64,000 nt of DNA from Pimelobacter simplex (GCF_900114845.1 NZ_FOUK01000005.1:365283-429282); one strand, 5' to 3'; positions 42,973-51,832 are shown, counted from the stretch's first letter. Program-made: numbers and translations. Notes: generated by a model not told the origin, from the letters alone.

Positions 42973-43056
42973 CTTGTAACTACGTGTTCAGACCACTACC
43001 CGGGTGTTGTGACCAGTCACAACGCCCGGGTAGATACACGAACACGTAGTTACAAG
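42973..43056. repeat. 84-nt near-perfect palindrome after cysA
   Basis: Arms 42973-43013 and 43016-43056 (41 nt each) pair at 34 positions. The outer 17 bp (starting CTTGTAACTACGTG) are perfect, a 6-nt internal block does not pair, and the inner 18 bp have one mismatch. Only CA lies at the centre. It starts four bases after the cysA stop and is AT-richer than its surroundings. It may be a terminator or an extrudable cruciform. Confidence 0.9.
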
Positions 43057-43095
43057 AGCGGCGCGCGCCGCACGCCCACCCCGCAACCCGCGCTC

Positions 43096-43101
43096 TAACC
43101 T
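43096..43101 (+). promoter_or_regulatory. Leaderless -10 box (TAACCT)
   Basis: TAACCT, six bases, then GTG at 43108. Confidence 0.55.
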
Positions 43102-43107
43102 GTTCGG

Positions 43108-43560
43108 GTGAGCTACCTCCGAGCGACCCGCGTCCTGTGCTGGCTGCTCGGGATCGCGGTGCTGGTCTCGGTCGTCCACTACGTCGACAACTACGTCAAC
43201 TACGACGACTACCCGCTGCCCGGACCCGACGCGGCCGTGCCGGCGCCCTCGGCGACGCTGGTCGCGGTGGGGTGGTTCGTGTTCACCGCGTTCGGGGCGG
43301 TCGGGCTGCTGCTGTGGTTCCGGCGGCACATCACGTCGGCGGCGATCGCGCTCACCGGCTATTCCATCTCGGGCCTGATCGGCATCGGCCACTACCTGAC
43401 GCCGGGCGCGACCAGCATGGTCTGGTGGCGGCAGGCGCACGTCGTGATCGACATCCTGTGCGGCGCCGCGGTGTTCGGCTTCGCGCTGTGGGCGGCGAAG
43501 AACTCCGACGACCTCATCCCTCCCGGCGCGAAGCAGCCTCCGCCTCCGCCCGCGCCTTGA
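43108..43560 (+). CDS. Four-helix membrane protein, hypothetical, 150 aa
   Basis: Four transmembrane helices (about 6-26, 48-70, 76-96, 112-130) separated by short loops; a DNYVNYDDYPLPGP loop follows helix 1 and the C-terminus is proline-rich. Histidines in VVHYVDN, RRHIT, GIGHYL and QAHVVID lie near membrane borders and could bind metal or haem, but this is inference. No family is recognised. GTG start after a TAACCT box. The last 47 bases overlap the convergent SRPBCC gene. Confidence 0.82.
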   Translation: MSYLRATRVLCWLLGIAVLVSVVHYVDNYVNYDDYPLPGPDAAVPAPSATLVAVGWFVFTAFGAVGLLLWFRRHITSAAIALTGYSISGLIGIGHYLTPGATSMVWWRQAHVVIDILCGAAVFGFALWAAKNSDDLIPPGAKQPPPPPAP

Positions 43561-43999
43561 GCCCCTCGGCGTGGCGGCGGAAGCCGTCCGCCACCCGGCC
43601 CGGACCGGCGAGTGCGACCAGCGGTCCGCGGAACTCCTCCACCGTCGCGTACGTCGTGGGCCCGCCCGCCTCCTGGGTGAGCCGCTGGTGACGCACGCCC
43701 CGGACCAGGCCCAGCTTGGCGGGCAGTCCCTCGTAGACGTACGACATCAGCGCGGTCGTCGTCCCGGTGGCGGGGTCGGTGGTGGGTCCGTCGAGCGCCG
43801 TGATCCGCTCGGGCGAGCGGGTCTTCTTGCCGTCGGCCCACACGACGTGGAGCACGATCGGGTTGCCGACGGCGGCCGGCTGCGCCGTCTCGGCACGCTC
43901 GACGAAGGGGTTCCACTCGCCGTACTGCTCGGTGGCGAGCATGATCTCCCAGACCGTCTGCAGGGGCGCGTCGATGCTGATCTCAGCCGCGGGGTTCAT
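43514..43999 (-). CDS. SRPBCC (START-like) domain protein, 161 aa
   Basis: Polyketide-cyclase/START-like fold that binds hydrophobic ligands: AEISIDAPLQTVWEIMLATEQYGEWNPFV (in parts: IDAPLQTVWEI, YGEWNPF, about 9-33) is the classic first helix and strand. A C-terminal long helix (GRVADGFRRHAEGLKARAEAEA) closes the cavity. Ligand unknown. It is divergent from the reductase gene (29-bp gap) and overlaps the preceding membrane-protein gene tail to tail by 47 nt. Confidence 0.88.
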   Translation of the reverse strand: MNPAAEISIDAPLQTVWEIMLATEQYGEWNPFVERAETAQPAAVGNPIVLHVVWADGKKTRSPERITALDGPTTDPATGTTTALMSYVYEGLPAKLGLVRGVRHQRLTQEAGGPTTYATVEEFRGPLVALAGPGRVADGFRRHAEGLKARAEAEAASRREG

Positions 44000-44005
44000 G
44001 GCGGC

Positions 44006-44011
44006 ATCATG
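44006..44011 (-). promoter_or_regulatory. Leaderless -10 box (CATGAT) for the SRPBCC gene
   Basis: On the minus strand CATGAT, six bases, then the ATG at 43999. It nearly abuts the divergent box at 44017. Confidence 0.45.
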
Positions 44012-44016
44012 GCCGA

Positions 44017-44022
44017 TACGGT
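44017..44022 (+). promoter_or_regulatory. Leaderless -10 box (TACGGT) for the maleylacetate reductase-like gene
   Basis: TACGGT, six bases, then ATG at 44029. The two divergent -10 boxes are only 5 bp apart, so the two genes are unlikely to be transcribed at the same moment. Confidence 0.5.
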
Positions 44023-44028
44023 CGGGTC

Positions 44029-45063
44029 ATGGTGGTCGTCCACGAGACCTCGCCGTCCCGGGTGCTGCTCGGGGCCGGCGCCCGGCACGCCGTACCGGAG
44101 GAGCTGACCCGGCTCGGCGCCGACCGGGTGCTCGTCGTCGCGACCCGCTCGGCGGGTACGACGGCCGACGAGCTCGTCGCGGCGCTGGGGGAGCGGGCGG
44201 TGGCGCGCTTCGACGGCGCCGTCGTGCACACGCCGGTCGAGGTCACCGAGCAGGCGCTCTCCGCAGTCGCCGATGCGGAGGCGGACGCGGTCGTGACCAT
44301 CGGCGGCGGCTCCGCGGTCGGCCTCGGCAAGGCGCTCGTCGCCCGGACCGGCCTGCCTCACCTCACGATGCCCACCACCTACGCCGGTTCGGAGGTCACC
44401 CCCGTCCTCGGCGAGACGAAGGACGGCGTCAAGCAGACCCGCCGCGACCCCGCCCTGCTGCCGGGCACGGTCGTGTACGACGTCGACCTGACCCTGACCA
44501 TGCCCGTCGACCTCACCCTCACCAGCGCCGTCAACGCGCTGGCCCACGCCGTCGAGGCGCTCTGGGCGGCGACCTCGACGCCGGTCAGCGACGCGCTGGC
44601 GACGGAGTCGGCCCGGCTGCTGCTGGGCGCGCTGCCCGTCGTGCTCGAGGCACCGCGCGATGCCGCCGGGCGGGAGGCGCTCCAGCACGGTGCCTGGCTC
44701 GCCGGCACCTGCCTGGCGACCGTCCCCATGGGCCTGCACCACCAGCTCGCCCACGCGCTCGGCGGCACGTTCGACCTGCCGCACGCCCCGCTCCACACGG
44801 TGCTGCTCGCGCACGTCGTCCGGCACAACCTGCCGTTCGCGCCCGCCGCGGACGAGCGGCTGACCGCGATCTCCGGTGGCGACCCCGCGGCCGCGATCGC
44901 CGCCCTCGCCGCGTCATACGACGGCCCGCGACGGCTGCGCGACCTCGGCGTCCCGGACGACGGCCTGGCCGAGGTGGCGGACCGGGTCGCCGCGGCGCCG
45001 TACCCGAACCCGGGGCCGGTCGACGCCCCCGCGGTGCTGGCGCTCCTGCACGACGCCTGGTGA
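44029..45063 (+). CDS. Maleylacetate reductase-like iron-containing alcohol dehydrogenase, 344 aa
   Basis: Group III Fe-ADH fold. The NAD-binding loop is GGGSAVGLGKAL (about 88-99) followed by PTTYAGSEVTPVLGET (about 109-124). The metal-site region has SAVNALAHAVEALWA (about 165-179) and the histidines of MGLHHQLAHALGGTFDLPHA (in parts: GLHHQLAHALGG, about 234-245). Asn replaces the Asp of classic Fe-ADHs, as in maleylacetate reductases, which act in chloroaromatic and resorcinol breakdown. No dioxygenase gene is adjacent, so the pathway is uncertain. Confidence 0.87.
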   Translation: MVVVHETSPSRVLLGAGARHAVPEELTRLGADRVLVVATRSAGTTADELVAALGERAVARFDGAVVHTPVEVTEQALSAVADAEADAVVTIGGGSAVGLGKALVARTGLPHLTMPTTYAGSEVTPVLGETKDGVKQTRRDPALLPGTVVYDVDLTLTMPVDLTLTSAVNALAHAVEALWAATSTPVSDALATESARLLLGALPVVLEAPRDAAGREALQHGAWLAGTCLATVPMGLHHQLAHALGGTFDLPHAPLHTVLLAHVVRHNLPFAPAADERLTAISGGDPAAAIAALAASYDGPRRLRDLGVPDDGLAEVADRVAAAPYPNPGPVDAPAVLALLHDAW

Positions 45064-45064
45064 T

Positions 45065-45098
45065 CTTCCGGGTGAGTTTTACGTAGTCCCTACGGAAG
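45065..45098. promoter_or_regulatory. Nested inverted repeats before the Ig-repeat protein gene
   Basis: The outer pair CTTCCG (45065-45070) and CGGAAG (45093-45098) encloses a perfect inner CGTAG-TCC-CTACG (45082-45094). It lies 62 bp before the GTG of the exported protein gene and may be an operator or promoter element. Confidence 0.4.
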
Positions 45099-45159
45099 CG
45101 CTCCCGCGCCCGTTCCCCCGATGCTGACAGGCCGAGGTGGGCAACGGGAGGGAAAGAAC

Positions 45160-47799
45160 GTGCTCCGAGACACGGGCAAGGGACGGCTGGCCGGGCTGGT
45201 CGCCGTCGCGATGATGGGATCGGGTCTGGCCGCCGTCGCGACCGTGACCGTGACGGCCGCGCCGGCGCAGGCCGCGCAGGGCCACGTCGAGATGGGCTAC
45301 AGCGGCGGGCCGCAGGAGTTCGTGGTGCCCTCGGGCGTCGACGAGCTGACGGTCGAGCTGCGTGGCGCGTCCGGCGGCAACGGCGGCAAGTCCGGCGGGT
45401 CCGGCGGTCGCGGTGCGGTCGGCAAGGTGCGGTTGGCCGTCCAGGAGGGGGACGTCCTCAAGGCGCTGGTCGGCGCGGTCGGCCAGAACGCCGGCGACGC
45501 CAAGGACGAGCCGGGCGGGGGCGGCCCCTCGTCGTACGGTCCGGGCGGCTCGGGCAACACCGGCTCGTCGATCACGGTCACGTCAGGCGGCGCGGGCGCG
45601 GGCGGCGGCGGCGCGACCGCGCTCGTCCTCGACGACACGCTCGTCGCGGTGGCCGGCGGTGGCGCCGGCGGCGGAGGCAAGGGCGGCTTCAACGGTGCCG
45701 GCGGGACCGGCGGCGGCGCGGACCAGAACGGCTCCGACGGCGGCGGCGACGGTACGTCGGGCGGCGGCGCCGCGGGCGCCGCGGGCGGCCCGGCGGGCGG
45801 CACCGGCGGCAATGCCGGCAGCAGCACCGGAGCGGGCGGGGGTGGCGGCGGTGGGGGCGGCTACCCCGGCGGCTCCGGTGGCGGCGGCGGCCGCACCGGC
45901 GGCGGTGGCGGCGGAGGTGGCGGCGGTGGCCGCAGCTTCCACGAGCCCGCGCTCGCCGACCTGGTCTCGGCCTGGAGCTCGTCGGCCTCGGGCGACGGCC
46001 GGGTCGTCATCGACTACACCCAGCGCTTCCGGACGACAGTCACGATCGGCCTGCCGACCGTGGTCAACCGGCAGAGCGCCCGCTACGACATCACCGTGAC
46101 CCCCGAGGCCGGTGCCGACGGACCGGCCACCGGCACGGTCACCCTGTCCGCCCGCGCGGTCGACACCGGCGTCGTCACGCCGCTCGGCAGCGGTCCGCTC
46201 ACGAGTGGCAGCGTCGCGATCCACGGCAGCGACCTGCCGGCGGGGGACTACCGCGTCGAGGCGTCGTACGCGCCCACCGGGGACTTCCTGCCGTCGTCCG
46301 GCGGCGCCGACCTCACGGTCGCCCGCGGCGGGACCGACGTGGCGCTCGGCGTCCCGCTCGACCCGGTGGTGCGCGGCGAGGAGACGACGCTGACCGCGCT
46401 CGTCACCCGGCGCGATCCCAGCCGCGGCACTCCGACCGGAACCGTCCGGTTCCGCGCGGACGGCGACCTGCTCGACGAGCCGGTCGCGATCGACGGCGCG
46501 GGCCAGGCGCGCCTGACCACCACGCGGATCCCGGTCGGCACGCACCAGGTCACCGCGGACTACTCCGGCGACGCCGAGTTCGCCGACGCCACCAGCCCCG
46601 CGCGGGCCGTCGTGGTCAACCGGGGCGACGTCGCGGTCGAGCTGACCTCCCCCTACAACCCCACCGTCGCGGGCGAGGACGTCGTCCTCGACGTCGCCGT
46701 CAGCTCGAACGCGGCCGGAGCGGGGGTGCCGACAGGCGAGGTGCAGCTCTACGCGGGCGCCGATCCGGTCGGCGCGCCGCTCACCCTCGACCACCGCGGC
46801 ACGGCCCGGCTCACCACGGACGAGTTGCCGGTCGGCACGCACCGGGTGCGCGCCGTCTACCTCGGCGACGGCGACCGGTACGACGCCAGCAGCGCCTTCC
46901 TCGACCAGGTCGTCAACCCGGGCACGACCACGGTCCGGCTGACGAGCGACCGCAACCCGGCCCCGGCCGGCGCGCCGCTGACGTTCGTCGTCCAGGTCGA
47001 CCCGGTCCGCCCGGCGACCGCGACGCCGACCGGGCAGCTCAGCCTGGAGGTCGACGGCGTCCCGCTCGACGCCCCCGTCTCGCTCGGCCCCGACGGCCGG
47101 GTCCGGGTGACCACCGCGGCGCTCGCGGCCGGCGGGCACACCGTGCTCGCCCGCTACCTCGGCGACGAGCGGTACGACGCGGCGGCCAGCGCGCCGCTCA
47201 CGCAGCAGGTGGCCGCCCGGCGCGCGACCGTCACGCTCATCACCGGTCCGCGGCCGCTGTTCGTCGGGCAGGACCTGCACATCCGCGCGCTCGTGGCGGC
47301 GCCGGCGCCGGGGATCGCGGTGCCGCGCGGTGGCGTGCAGTACTTCGACAACGGCAAGGCGCTCGGGAAGGCGTCGCCGGTCTCCCGGTACGGCTACGGC
47401 GGCGCCGTGCTGCGGAAGCTCAGCCCGGGCCGGCACCGGATCGTCGCGCGCTACACGCCGGCCGCCGGGTCGCCGTACACGGTGACGGAGAGCAACGTGG
47501 TCATCGTCGACGTCCGCCGCGGACGGCCCACCTGCACGATCCGCGGCACGCTGCGGGCCGAGGCGGGTGGGGCCTACCGGGTCACCGCACGGATGCTCGG
47601 CCGGAACGGGCGCCCGGTCCCGGGTGCGGGCCGGCTCGTGGTCCGGTACGACGGCCGCAAGGTCGTCGCACGGAAGGCGATCACCGGCGGCAAGGGCACG
47701 GCTCGCTTCCGGGCCCCGGCGGCGCCGTACCTGGTGTCGGTGGCGTACCAGCCGCGCGGCCAGGCACCGGCTTGCGGCGCGGTGCTGAAGGTGCGGTGA
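45160..47799 (+). CDS. Large exported protein: glycine-rich domain plus Ig-like repeats, 879 aa
   Basis: A signal peptide (about 1-39, ending APAQAAQ) is followed by GHVEMGYSGGPQEFVVPSGVDELTVEL, a beta domain typical of glycine-rich exported proteins. Residues about 67-260 are extremely glycine-rich (runs of up to eleven Gly). After this come at least four bacterial Ig-like (Big_3_5-type) repeats of ~95 residues (about 285-690), each with a PTGxVxF/L...G...L.T..LPVGTHxVxAxYxGDxxY core, a further variant and a C-terminal beta domain with a CTIRG...PACG cysteine pair. Probably a surface or adhesive protein; no sorting motif is present. GTG 45160 has GGGAGG upstream. Confidence 0.88.
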   Translation: MLRDTGKGRLAGLVAVAMMGSGLAAVATVTVTAAPAQAAQGHVEMGYSGGPQEFVVPSGVDELTVELRGASGGNGGKSGGSGGRGAVGKVRLAVQEGDVLKALVGAVGQNAGDAKDEPGGGGPSSYGPGGSGNTGSSITVTSGGAGAGGGGATALVLDDTLVAVAGGGAGGGGKGGFNGAGGTGGGADQNGSDGGGDGTSGGGAAGAAGGPAGGTGGNAGSSTGAGGGGGGGGGYPGGSGGGGGRTGGGGGGGGGGGRSFHEPALADLVSAWSSSASGDGRVVIDYTQRFRTTVTIGLPTVVNRQSARYDITVTPEAGADGPATGTVTLSARAVDTGVVTPLGSGPLTSGSVAIHGSDLPAGDYRVEASYAPTGDFLPSSGGADLTVARGGTDVALGVPLDPVVRGEETTLTALVTRRDPSRGTPTGTVRFRADGDLLDEPVAIDGAGQARLTTTRIPVGTHQVTADYSGDAEFADATSPARAVVVNRGDVAVELTSPYNPTVAGEDVVLDVAVSSNAAGAGVPTGEVQLYAGADPVGAPLTLDHRGTARLTTDELPVGTHRVRAVYLGDGDRYDASSAFLDQVVNPGTTTVRLTSDRNPAPAGAPLTFVVQVDPVRPATATPTGQLSLEVDGVPLDAPVSLGPDGRVRVTTAALAAGGHTVLARYLGDERYDAAASAPLTQQVAARRATVTLITGPRPLFVGQDLHIRALVAAPAPGIAVPRGGVQYFDNGKALGKASPVSRYGYGGAVLRKLSPGRHRIVARYTPAAGSPYTVTESNVVIVDVRRGRPTCTIRGTLRAEAGGAYRVTARMLGRNGRPVPGAGRLVVRYDGRKVVARKAITGGKGTARFRAPAAPYLVSVAYQPRGQAPACGAVLKVR

Positions 47800-47809
47800 T
47801 CCCTGGGAT

Positions 47810-50389
47810 CTAGCCGAGGAGGTCGCGGACCTGGGCGCGGCGGTTGATGCCGAGCTTGGTGAAGATCCGGGCGATGTGGCTCTCGACCGTACGGGTCGAG
47901 AGGTGTAGCCGCTCGGCGATCTCCGGGGTGCTCAGGCCGCCGGCCACCAGCGAGGCGACCTCGCGCTCCCGACGGCTCAGCGTCGCTGCCTCCTGGCCCC
48001 GCGCCGGGAGGCAGCGGCCGTGCTCGGCCAGGCGCCGGATCGCGGCGCTCGCGACAGCGGCGTCGTCCTGCTGGACGGCGGCGACGTGGTCGGCGAGCAG
48101 GCGTGCGACCGGCGCCTCCATGCTGCTCGCGCTCGCGAGGTGGGTGGCGCGGACGGCGTCCTCGGCGCTCACGGTGGCGGGCGCGGCGACGGCCAGCAGG
48201 TGGAGCGCCTCGAGCTCGGTGAGCAGGTGGCCCTCAGCGTGGGCCCAGGCACGCAGCCGCTCGATCTCGTCGACGGCCTGGTCGGGATCGCCGGCCAGCC
48301 GGGCCCGGGCGACGAGCGTGCGCAGGTCGGGGACGAGCGAGCGGCTGGTCCGCGAGGGTGCCCGGGCCGCGTCCGCGGCCAGTGCCGCGGACCGCGTCAG
48401 GTCGCCGACCCCGGCCGCGGCCAGGGCCGCGGCGGCCAGGGCCCAGGCCCCGAACCCGCTGGGGTCGCGCTGCTCCAGCAGTGCGAGCGCATCGGCCAGG
48501 ACCCGGTCCGCCTCCGCCCACGCGCCCTCCGCCAGGAGCCGCCGGCCCGCGCCGGCAGCGAGCAGCCCGGCGTCGATGTCCTGCGCGATCGCGGTGGGGA
48601 CGAGGTGGTCGAGGCCCTCGTCGCCGGCCGGGACGCCGCCGTACAGGTCGGTGAAGAAGGTCGTGCAGACGATCTCGACGGCCAGGTGCGGGCGGGCCGC
48701 CGTCGGTCCGGAGTGGACGTCGGCCAGCGCGTGGAGCCCGGCGCGCGCGAGGTCCCGCAGGGTCGCGGTCCGGCCCTCCCAGGCGAGCGCGAGGAGGGCG
48801 GGGGAGACCGCCTCGAGGACGTCGGTGCCGGGCCTGCTCGCCGCACCCTGCGCCAGCTCGGCGAGCAGCCGGGGGACCTCGGCCCGCAGTGCCGCGCACT
48901 GGCCGCTCCAGCCCTGCCGGGTCAGCGTCTCCAGCGGCTGGCGGGCGAGGCCGGGGTGACCGGGAGCGAACCGCGCGGCTCGGGCGTAGCCGTCGGCGAG
49001 GACGGTCAGCGCGGCGGCGGGGTCGTCGTCGACGTACTGGAGGAGGTCGGCGCGGGTCCGCGTGGCGGCGAGCACCTGGCCGGCGAGCCAGTCGCCGTCC
49101 TCGCCCGCGGCGGCGTCGAGGGTGGCCGCGGCCGCGTCGAGGTCGGCCAGTGCCTCGGTGCGTTGGGCCCGGAAGCGGCGTACCTCGGCGCGGAGGGTGT
49201 GCGCCTCCAGCCGGTCGCGCGCGGCCAGGGGCGTGGTGGCGAGGGCGTGGGTGACGAGCTCCTCGGCGTAGGGGAGGTCGCCGGCGGCAGCCGCTGCCCG
49301 GGCGCCGGCGAGCCAGGAGCCCGCGGCGATCTTGGCGCCGCTCTCCGCACCCCACGCGAGCCAGCGCAGCAGCCCGCCCCCGGCGTCCGTCGGCGGGCTC
49401 GGCAGGGTCTCGTGGAGGCGCTCGAATAGCTGGCGGCGCTGCCAGGGCCCGATCCGCCCGCGGGCGGACTCGGCGAACAGCGGGTGGTGGGTGCGGACGT
49501 GCTGCTCGACCTCGACGAGGAGTCCCGAGCGGACCAGCCCCGTGACGACGTCTGGCCCGACCGCCAGCGCCAGCGCATCGATCGCGATGGGCTCGGTGAG
49601 TGCGACCAGCTCGACCGCCTCGCGCTCGGCCGCGGACAGCGCGTCGAGCTCGTCGCTGAACAGCGCGGGGAGCAGCAGCGCCTCGGGCGCGGGCGTCGCG
49701 TGCCAGCGCCAGACGTCGTGCTCCAGCACGAACGCGGCGTGCGCGGCGCCGGTGCGGACGAGCTCGCGCAGGAACAGGTTGTTGCCCTCGGTGGTGCGGT
49801 GCAGGAACCGGACGGTCTCGTGGTGCACCGGCCCGTCGAGCGCGAGCTGGACCAGCTCACCGACCTCGTTCGGCGTCAGCGGCGCCACCTCGACCCGGAC
49901 CACCTGGTCCTCCACGAGCAGGCGCGCCAGGGGTACTGGCAGCGCCCCGCCGCCGGGGGAGCGCAGGGTCGCCAGCAGCTGGACCACCCCGCGCCGGCAC
50001 AGCAGCGCCAGCAGCTCGGCGCTCGCCGCGTCGAGCAGGTCGATGTCGTCGACGTGGACCAGGACCGGCTCGTCGCCCGGCCCCTGGGGCGCGACCTGCC
50101 CGGCCAGCACCAGCGGGCTCACGGACGGCGCCCCGGTCGCGTCGGCCAGGCCCAGCTCGGCCAACCAGGCGTGGAGCGCGCCGAGCGGGACCCGGTTGCC
50201 CGCCGGAGTGCACAGCACCGGCACGCACGCCGGCGCGGCCGCGGCGACTTGCTGGGCGACGTACGACTTGCCGACGCCGGCCGCCCCGCACAGGAGCACG
50301 CTCGCGCCGGCCGCCACCAGGTCTGCGACCTGGCCGACGACCTCACGCGTCAGGGTCGGCCACTGCGGCCGGAGCGCGGCGCCTCGCAC
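47810..50389 (-). CDS. LAL-type LuxR family transcriptional regulator with ATPase domain, 859 aa
   Basis: Large ATP-binding LuxR regulator. The N-terminal AAA domain has Walker A GAAGVGKS (residues 35-42) and Walker B-like VLVHVDDIDLL (about 108-118). The middle is a long alpha-helical, alanine-rich TPR-like region. The C-terminal HTH is LSRREREVASLVAGGLSTPEIAERLHLSTRTVESHIARIF (in parts: LSRREREV, STPEIAERLHLSTRTVESHI, about 800-840). The start is GTG 50389, with a GGAGGAGGG Shine-Dalgarno; the longer upstream frame overlaps the transglycosylase gene and is rejected. It is convergent with the Ig-repeat gene, 10 nt apart. Confidence 0.92.
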   Translation of the reverse strand: MRGAALRPQWPTLTREVVGQVADLVAAGASVLLCGAAGVGKSYVAQQVAAAAPACVPVLCTPAGNRVPLGALHAWLAELGLADATGAPSVSPLVLAGQVAPQGPGDEPVLVHVDDIDLLDAASAELLALLCRRGVVQLLATLRSPGGGALPVPLARLLVEDQVVRVEVAPLTPNEVGELVQLALDGPVHHETVRFLHRTTEGNNLFLRELVRTGAAHAAFVLEHDVWRWHATPAPEALLLPALFSDELDALSAAEREAVELVALTEPIAIDALALAVGPDVVTGLVRSGLLVEVEQHVRTHHPLFAESARGRIGPWQRRQLFERLHETLPSPPTDAGGGLLRWLAWGAESGAKIAAGSWLAGARAAAAAGDLPYAEELVTHALATTPLAARDRLEAHTLRAEVRRFRAQRTEALADLDAAAATLDAAAGEDGDWLAGQVLAATRTRADLLQYVDDDPAAALTVLADGYARAARFAPGHPGLARQPLETLTRQGWSGQCAALRAEVPRLLAELAQGAASRPGTDVLEAVSPALLALAWEGRTATLRDLARAGLHALADVHSGPTAARPHLAVEIVCTTFFTDLYGGVPAGDEGLDHLVPTAIAQDIDAGLLAAGAGRRLLAEGAWAEADRVLADALALLEQRDPSGFGAWALAAAALAAAGVGDLTRSAALAADAARAPSRTSRSLVPDLRTLVARARLAGDPDQAVDEIERLRAWAHAEGHLLTELEALHLLAVAAPATVSAEDAVRATHLASASSMEAPVARLLADHVAAVQQDDAAVASAAIRRLAEHGRCLPARGQEAATLSRREREVASLVAGGLSTPEIAERLHLSTRTVESHIARIFTKLGINRRAQVRDLLG

Positions 50390-50460
50390 GAGAGTCCCTC
50401 CTCCGGGACCATTCTCGCCTCGCCGTGCACCCGCGCGCAGCGGTTCGGCGGACCGAGGGC

Positions 50461-51228
50461 TCAGCCGGCCTGCGCGGCGTACCTGTTGGCGAGGGCGGCG
50501 ATGTCCGCGACGTACGCGTCGGAGTGGTTGAAGCTGAAGATCGCCCGCCGCCACGCGTCGGGCGTGCTGAGGTCGCCGGCGGCGCACAGGTAGCGGCCCG
50601 CCGCGAGCGCCGCGTCGTCGATCTGGTCGGGATCGGCCGTGCCGTCCCCGTTGCCGTCGGCGGCCCACCGGGCCCACGTCGACGGGATGAACTGCAGCGG
50701 CCCGACCGCCCGGTCCCACTCGCTGTCGCCGTCGAGCATCCCGCCGTCGGTGTCCCGGATCGCCGCGAACTGCTTCCCGTCGAGCCGCGGCCCCCGGATC
50801 GGCGGCTGCGACAGCCCGTCCTCACCGAGCACCGCGTCGTTGACGCTGCCGTGGCGCGACTCGACGCCACCCAGCGCCGCGATGCTGTTCCAGGCCACCT
50901 TGCACCCCGGCTGCTCGTCCGCCACCCGCAGGTGGGCCCGCGCGTACGCCGCCAGCGCCCGCACCGGGATCCCCGTCGCCCCCGCGACCCGGGCGAGCCA
51001 GGCGTCGTCGGGGCGGTAGGGATCGGGCTGCTGCTGCTCCTGCGGTGCCGGCTGCTCGTGCTGCGGCTGAGCGGGTGCGGCGCCGGTGACCGCCGGCGCC
51101 GCCGGGGGAGCCGTGCGGCGCGGGGCCGAGCTGACGTCGTACGCGAAGGCGACACCGACGCCGATCGTCAGCGCGACCGCGACGACGACCAGGCCGATCG
51201 CGCCGGCGAGGTGACGGTCGACGTTCAC
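50461..51228 (-). CDS. Lytic murein transglycosylase (MltB/SLT_2-like), 255 aa
   Basis: N-terminal signal anchor (about 9-30), a Pro/Gln-rich linker (about 38-72) and a lysozyme-like domain (about 76-252). The catalytic glutamate is E123 in ALGGVESRHG; other family marks are AVGPLQFIPSTWARW (about 169-183), the calcium-site-like DGNGDGTADPDQIDDAALAAGRYLC and FSFNHSDAYVADI (about 230-242). It cleaves peptidoglycan glycan strands during wall turnover. GTG start overlapping the yajQ stop (GTGA). Confidence 0.92.
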   Translation of the reverse strand: MNVDRHLAGAIGLVVVAVALTIGVGVAFAYDVSSAPRRTAPPAAPAVTGAAPAQPQHEQPAPQEQQQPDPYRPDDAWLARVAGATGIPVRALAAYARAHLRVADEQPGCKVAWNSIAALGGVESRHGSVNDAVLGEDGLSQPPIRGPRLDGKQFAAIRDTDGGMLDGDSEWDRAVGPLQFIPSTWARWAADGNGDGTADPDQIDDAALAAGRYLCAAGDLSTPDAWRRAIFSFNHSDAYVADIAALANRYAAQAG

Positions 51229-51716
51229 CGGTAGTTCGTGAACTGCACCGCGAAGTCGTAGTCCTGGCCCTTGACCAGCGCGATCACGGCCTGCAGGTCG
51301 TCACGCTTCTTCGACGACACCCGCAGCTCGTCGCCCTGGACCTGCGTCTTGACGCCCTTGGGACCCTCGTCGCGGATCAGCTTGGCGATCTTCTTGGCAT
51401 CCTCGGAGGTGATCCCCTCCTTGAGCGCGATCGCGATCTTGGACTGCTGCCCCGACGGCCGCGGCTCCGAGGCATCGAGGATCTTGAGCGACTGGTCGCG
51501 CTTGATGAGCTTGTCCTGGAACACGCTCAGCACCGCACTCGCCCGGTCATCGGCGGACGCGGTGATCTCGATCGCGTCCTCACCCTTCCACTCGATCGTC
51601 GCCCCCGTCCCCTTGAAGTCGAAGCGCGTCGCGATCTCCCGGGCCGCCTGCCCGAGGGCGTTGTCGACCTCCTGGCGGTCGATCTTGCTCACGATGTCGA
51701 AGGACGAGTCGGCCAT
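51225..51716 (-). CDS. YajQ family nucleotide-binding protein, 163 aa
   Basis: DUF520/YajQ protein, full length. It starts MADSSFDIVSKIDRQEVDNA and contains ATRFDFKGTGA (about 30-40), LIKRDQSLKIL (about 72-82), GITSEDAKKIAKLIRDEGPK (about 102-121) and the C-terminal DYDFAVQFTNYR. Homologues bind cyclic di-GMP or GTP and may act as transcription cofactors or phage-interacting factors. The ATG at 51716 is preceded by AGGTGA. A longer frame upstream runs through the tRNA and is rejected. Confidence 0.95.
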   Translation of the reverse strand: MADSSFDIVSKIDRQEVDNALGQAAREIATRFDFKGTGATIEWKGEDAIEITASADDRASAVLSVFQDKLIKRDQSLKILDASEPRPSGQQSKIAIALKEGITSEDAKKIAKLIRDEGPKGVKTQVQGDELRVSSKKRDDLQAVIALVKGQDYDFAVQFTNYR

Positions 51717-51755
51717 GGTGTCACCTACGTTTTCAGTCGGGCGGGGCTGCTGCGC

Positions 51756-51761
51756 TATTGT
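51756..51761 (+). promoter_or_regulatory. Probable tRNA-Tyr -10 box
   Basis: TATTGT with TTCAGT 18 bp upstream (51732-51737), about 70 bp before the mature 5' end of tRNA-Tyr. Confidence 0.4.
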
Positions 51762-51832
51762 TTCGCGTCGTCGCCAGCGCGCCAACTCAGGACCGTCCTC
51801 GCGGGGGTCAGAGGGGTGCGGGACGACAGCCC

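Noticed and set aside
43514..43916. Alternative minus frame over the SRPBCC gene
   Set aside because: The SRPBCC frame has a recognisable START-like N-terminus and a promoter box; the other is compositional noise.
45583..47436. A 617-codon minus frame antisense to the Ig-repeat gene
   Set aside because: It is Arg/Gly/Val/Asp-rich shadow sequence without domains, while the plus strand has a signal peptide and clear repeats.
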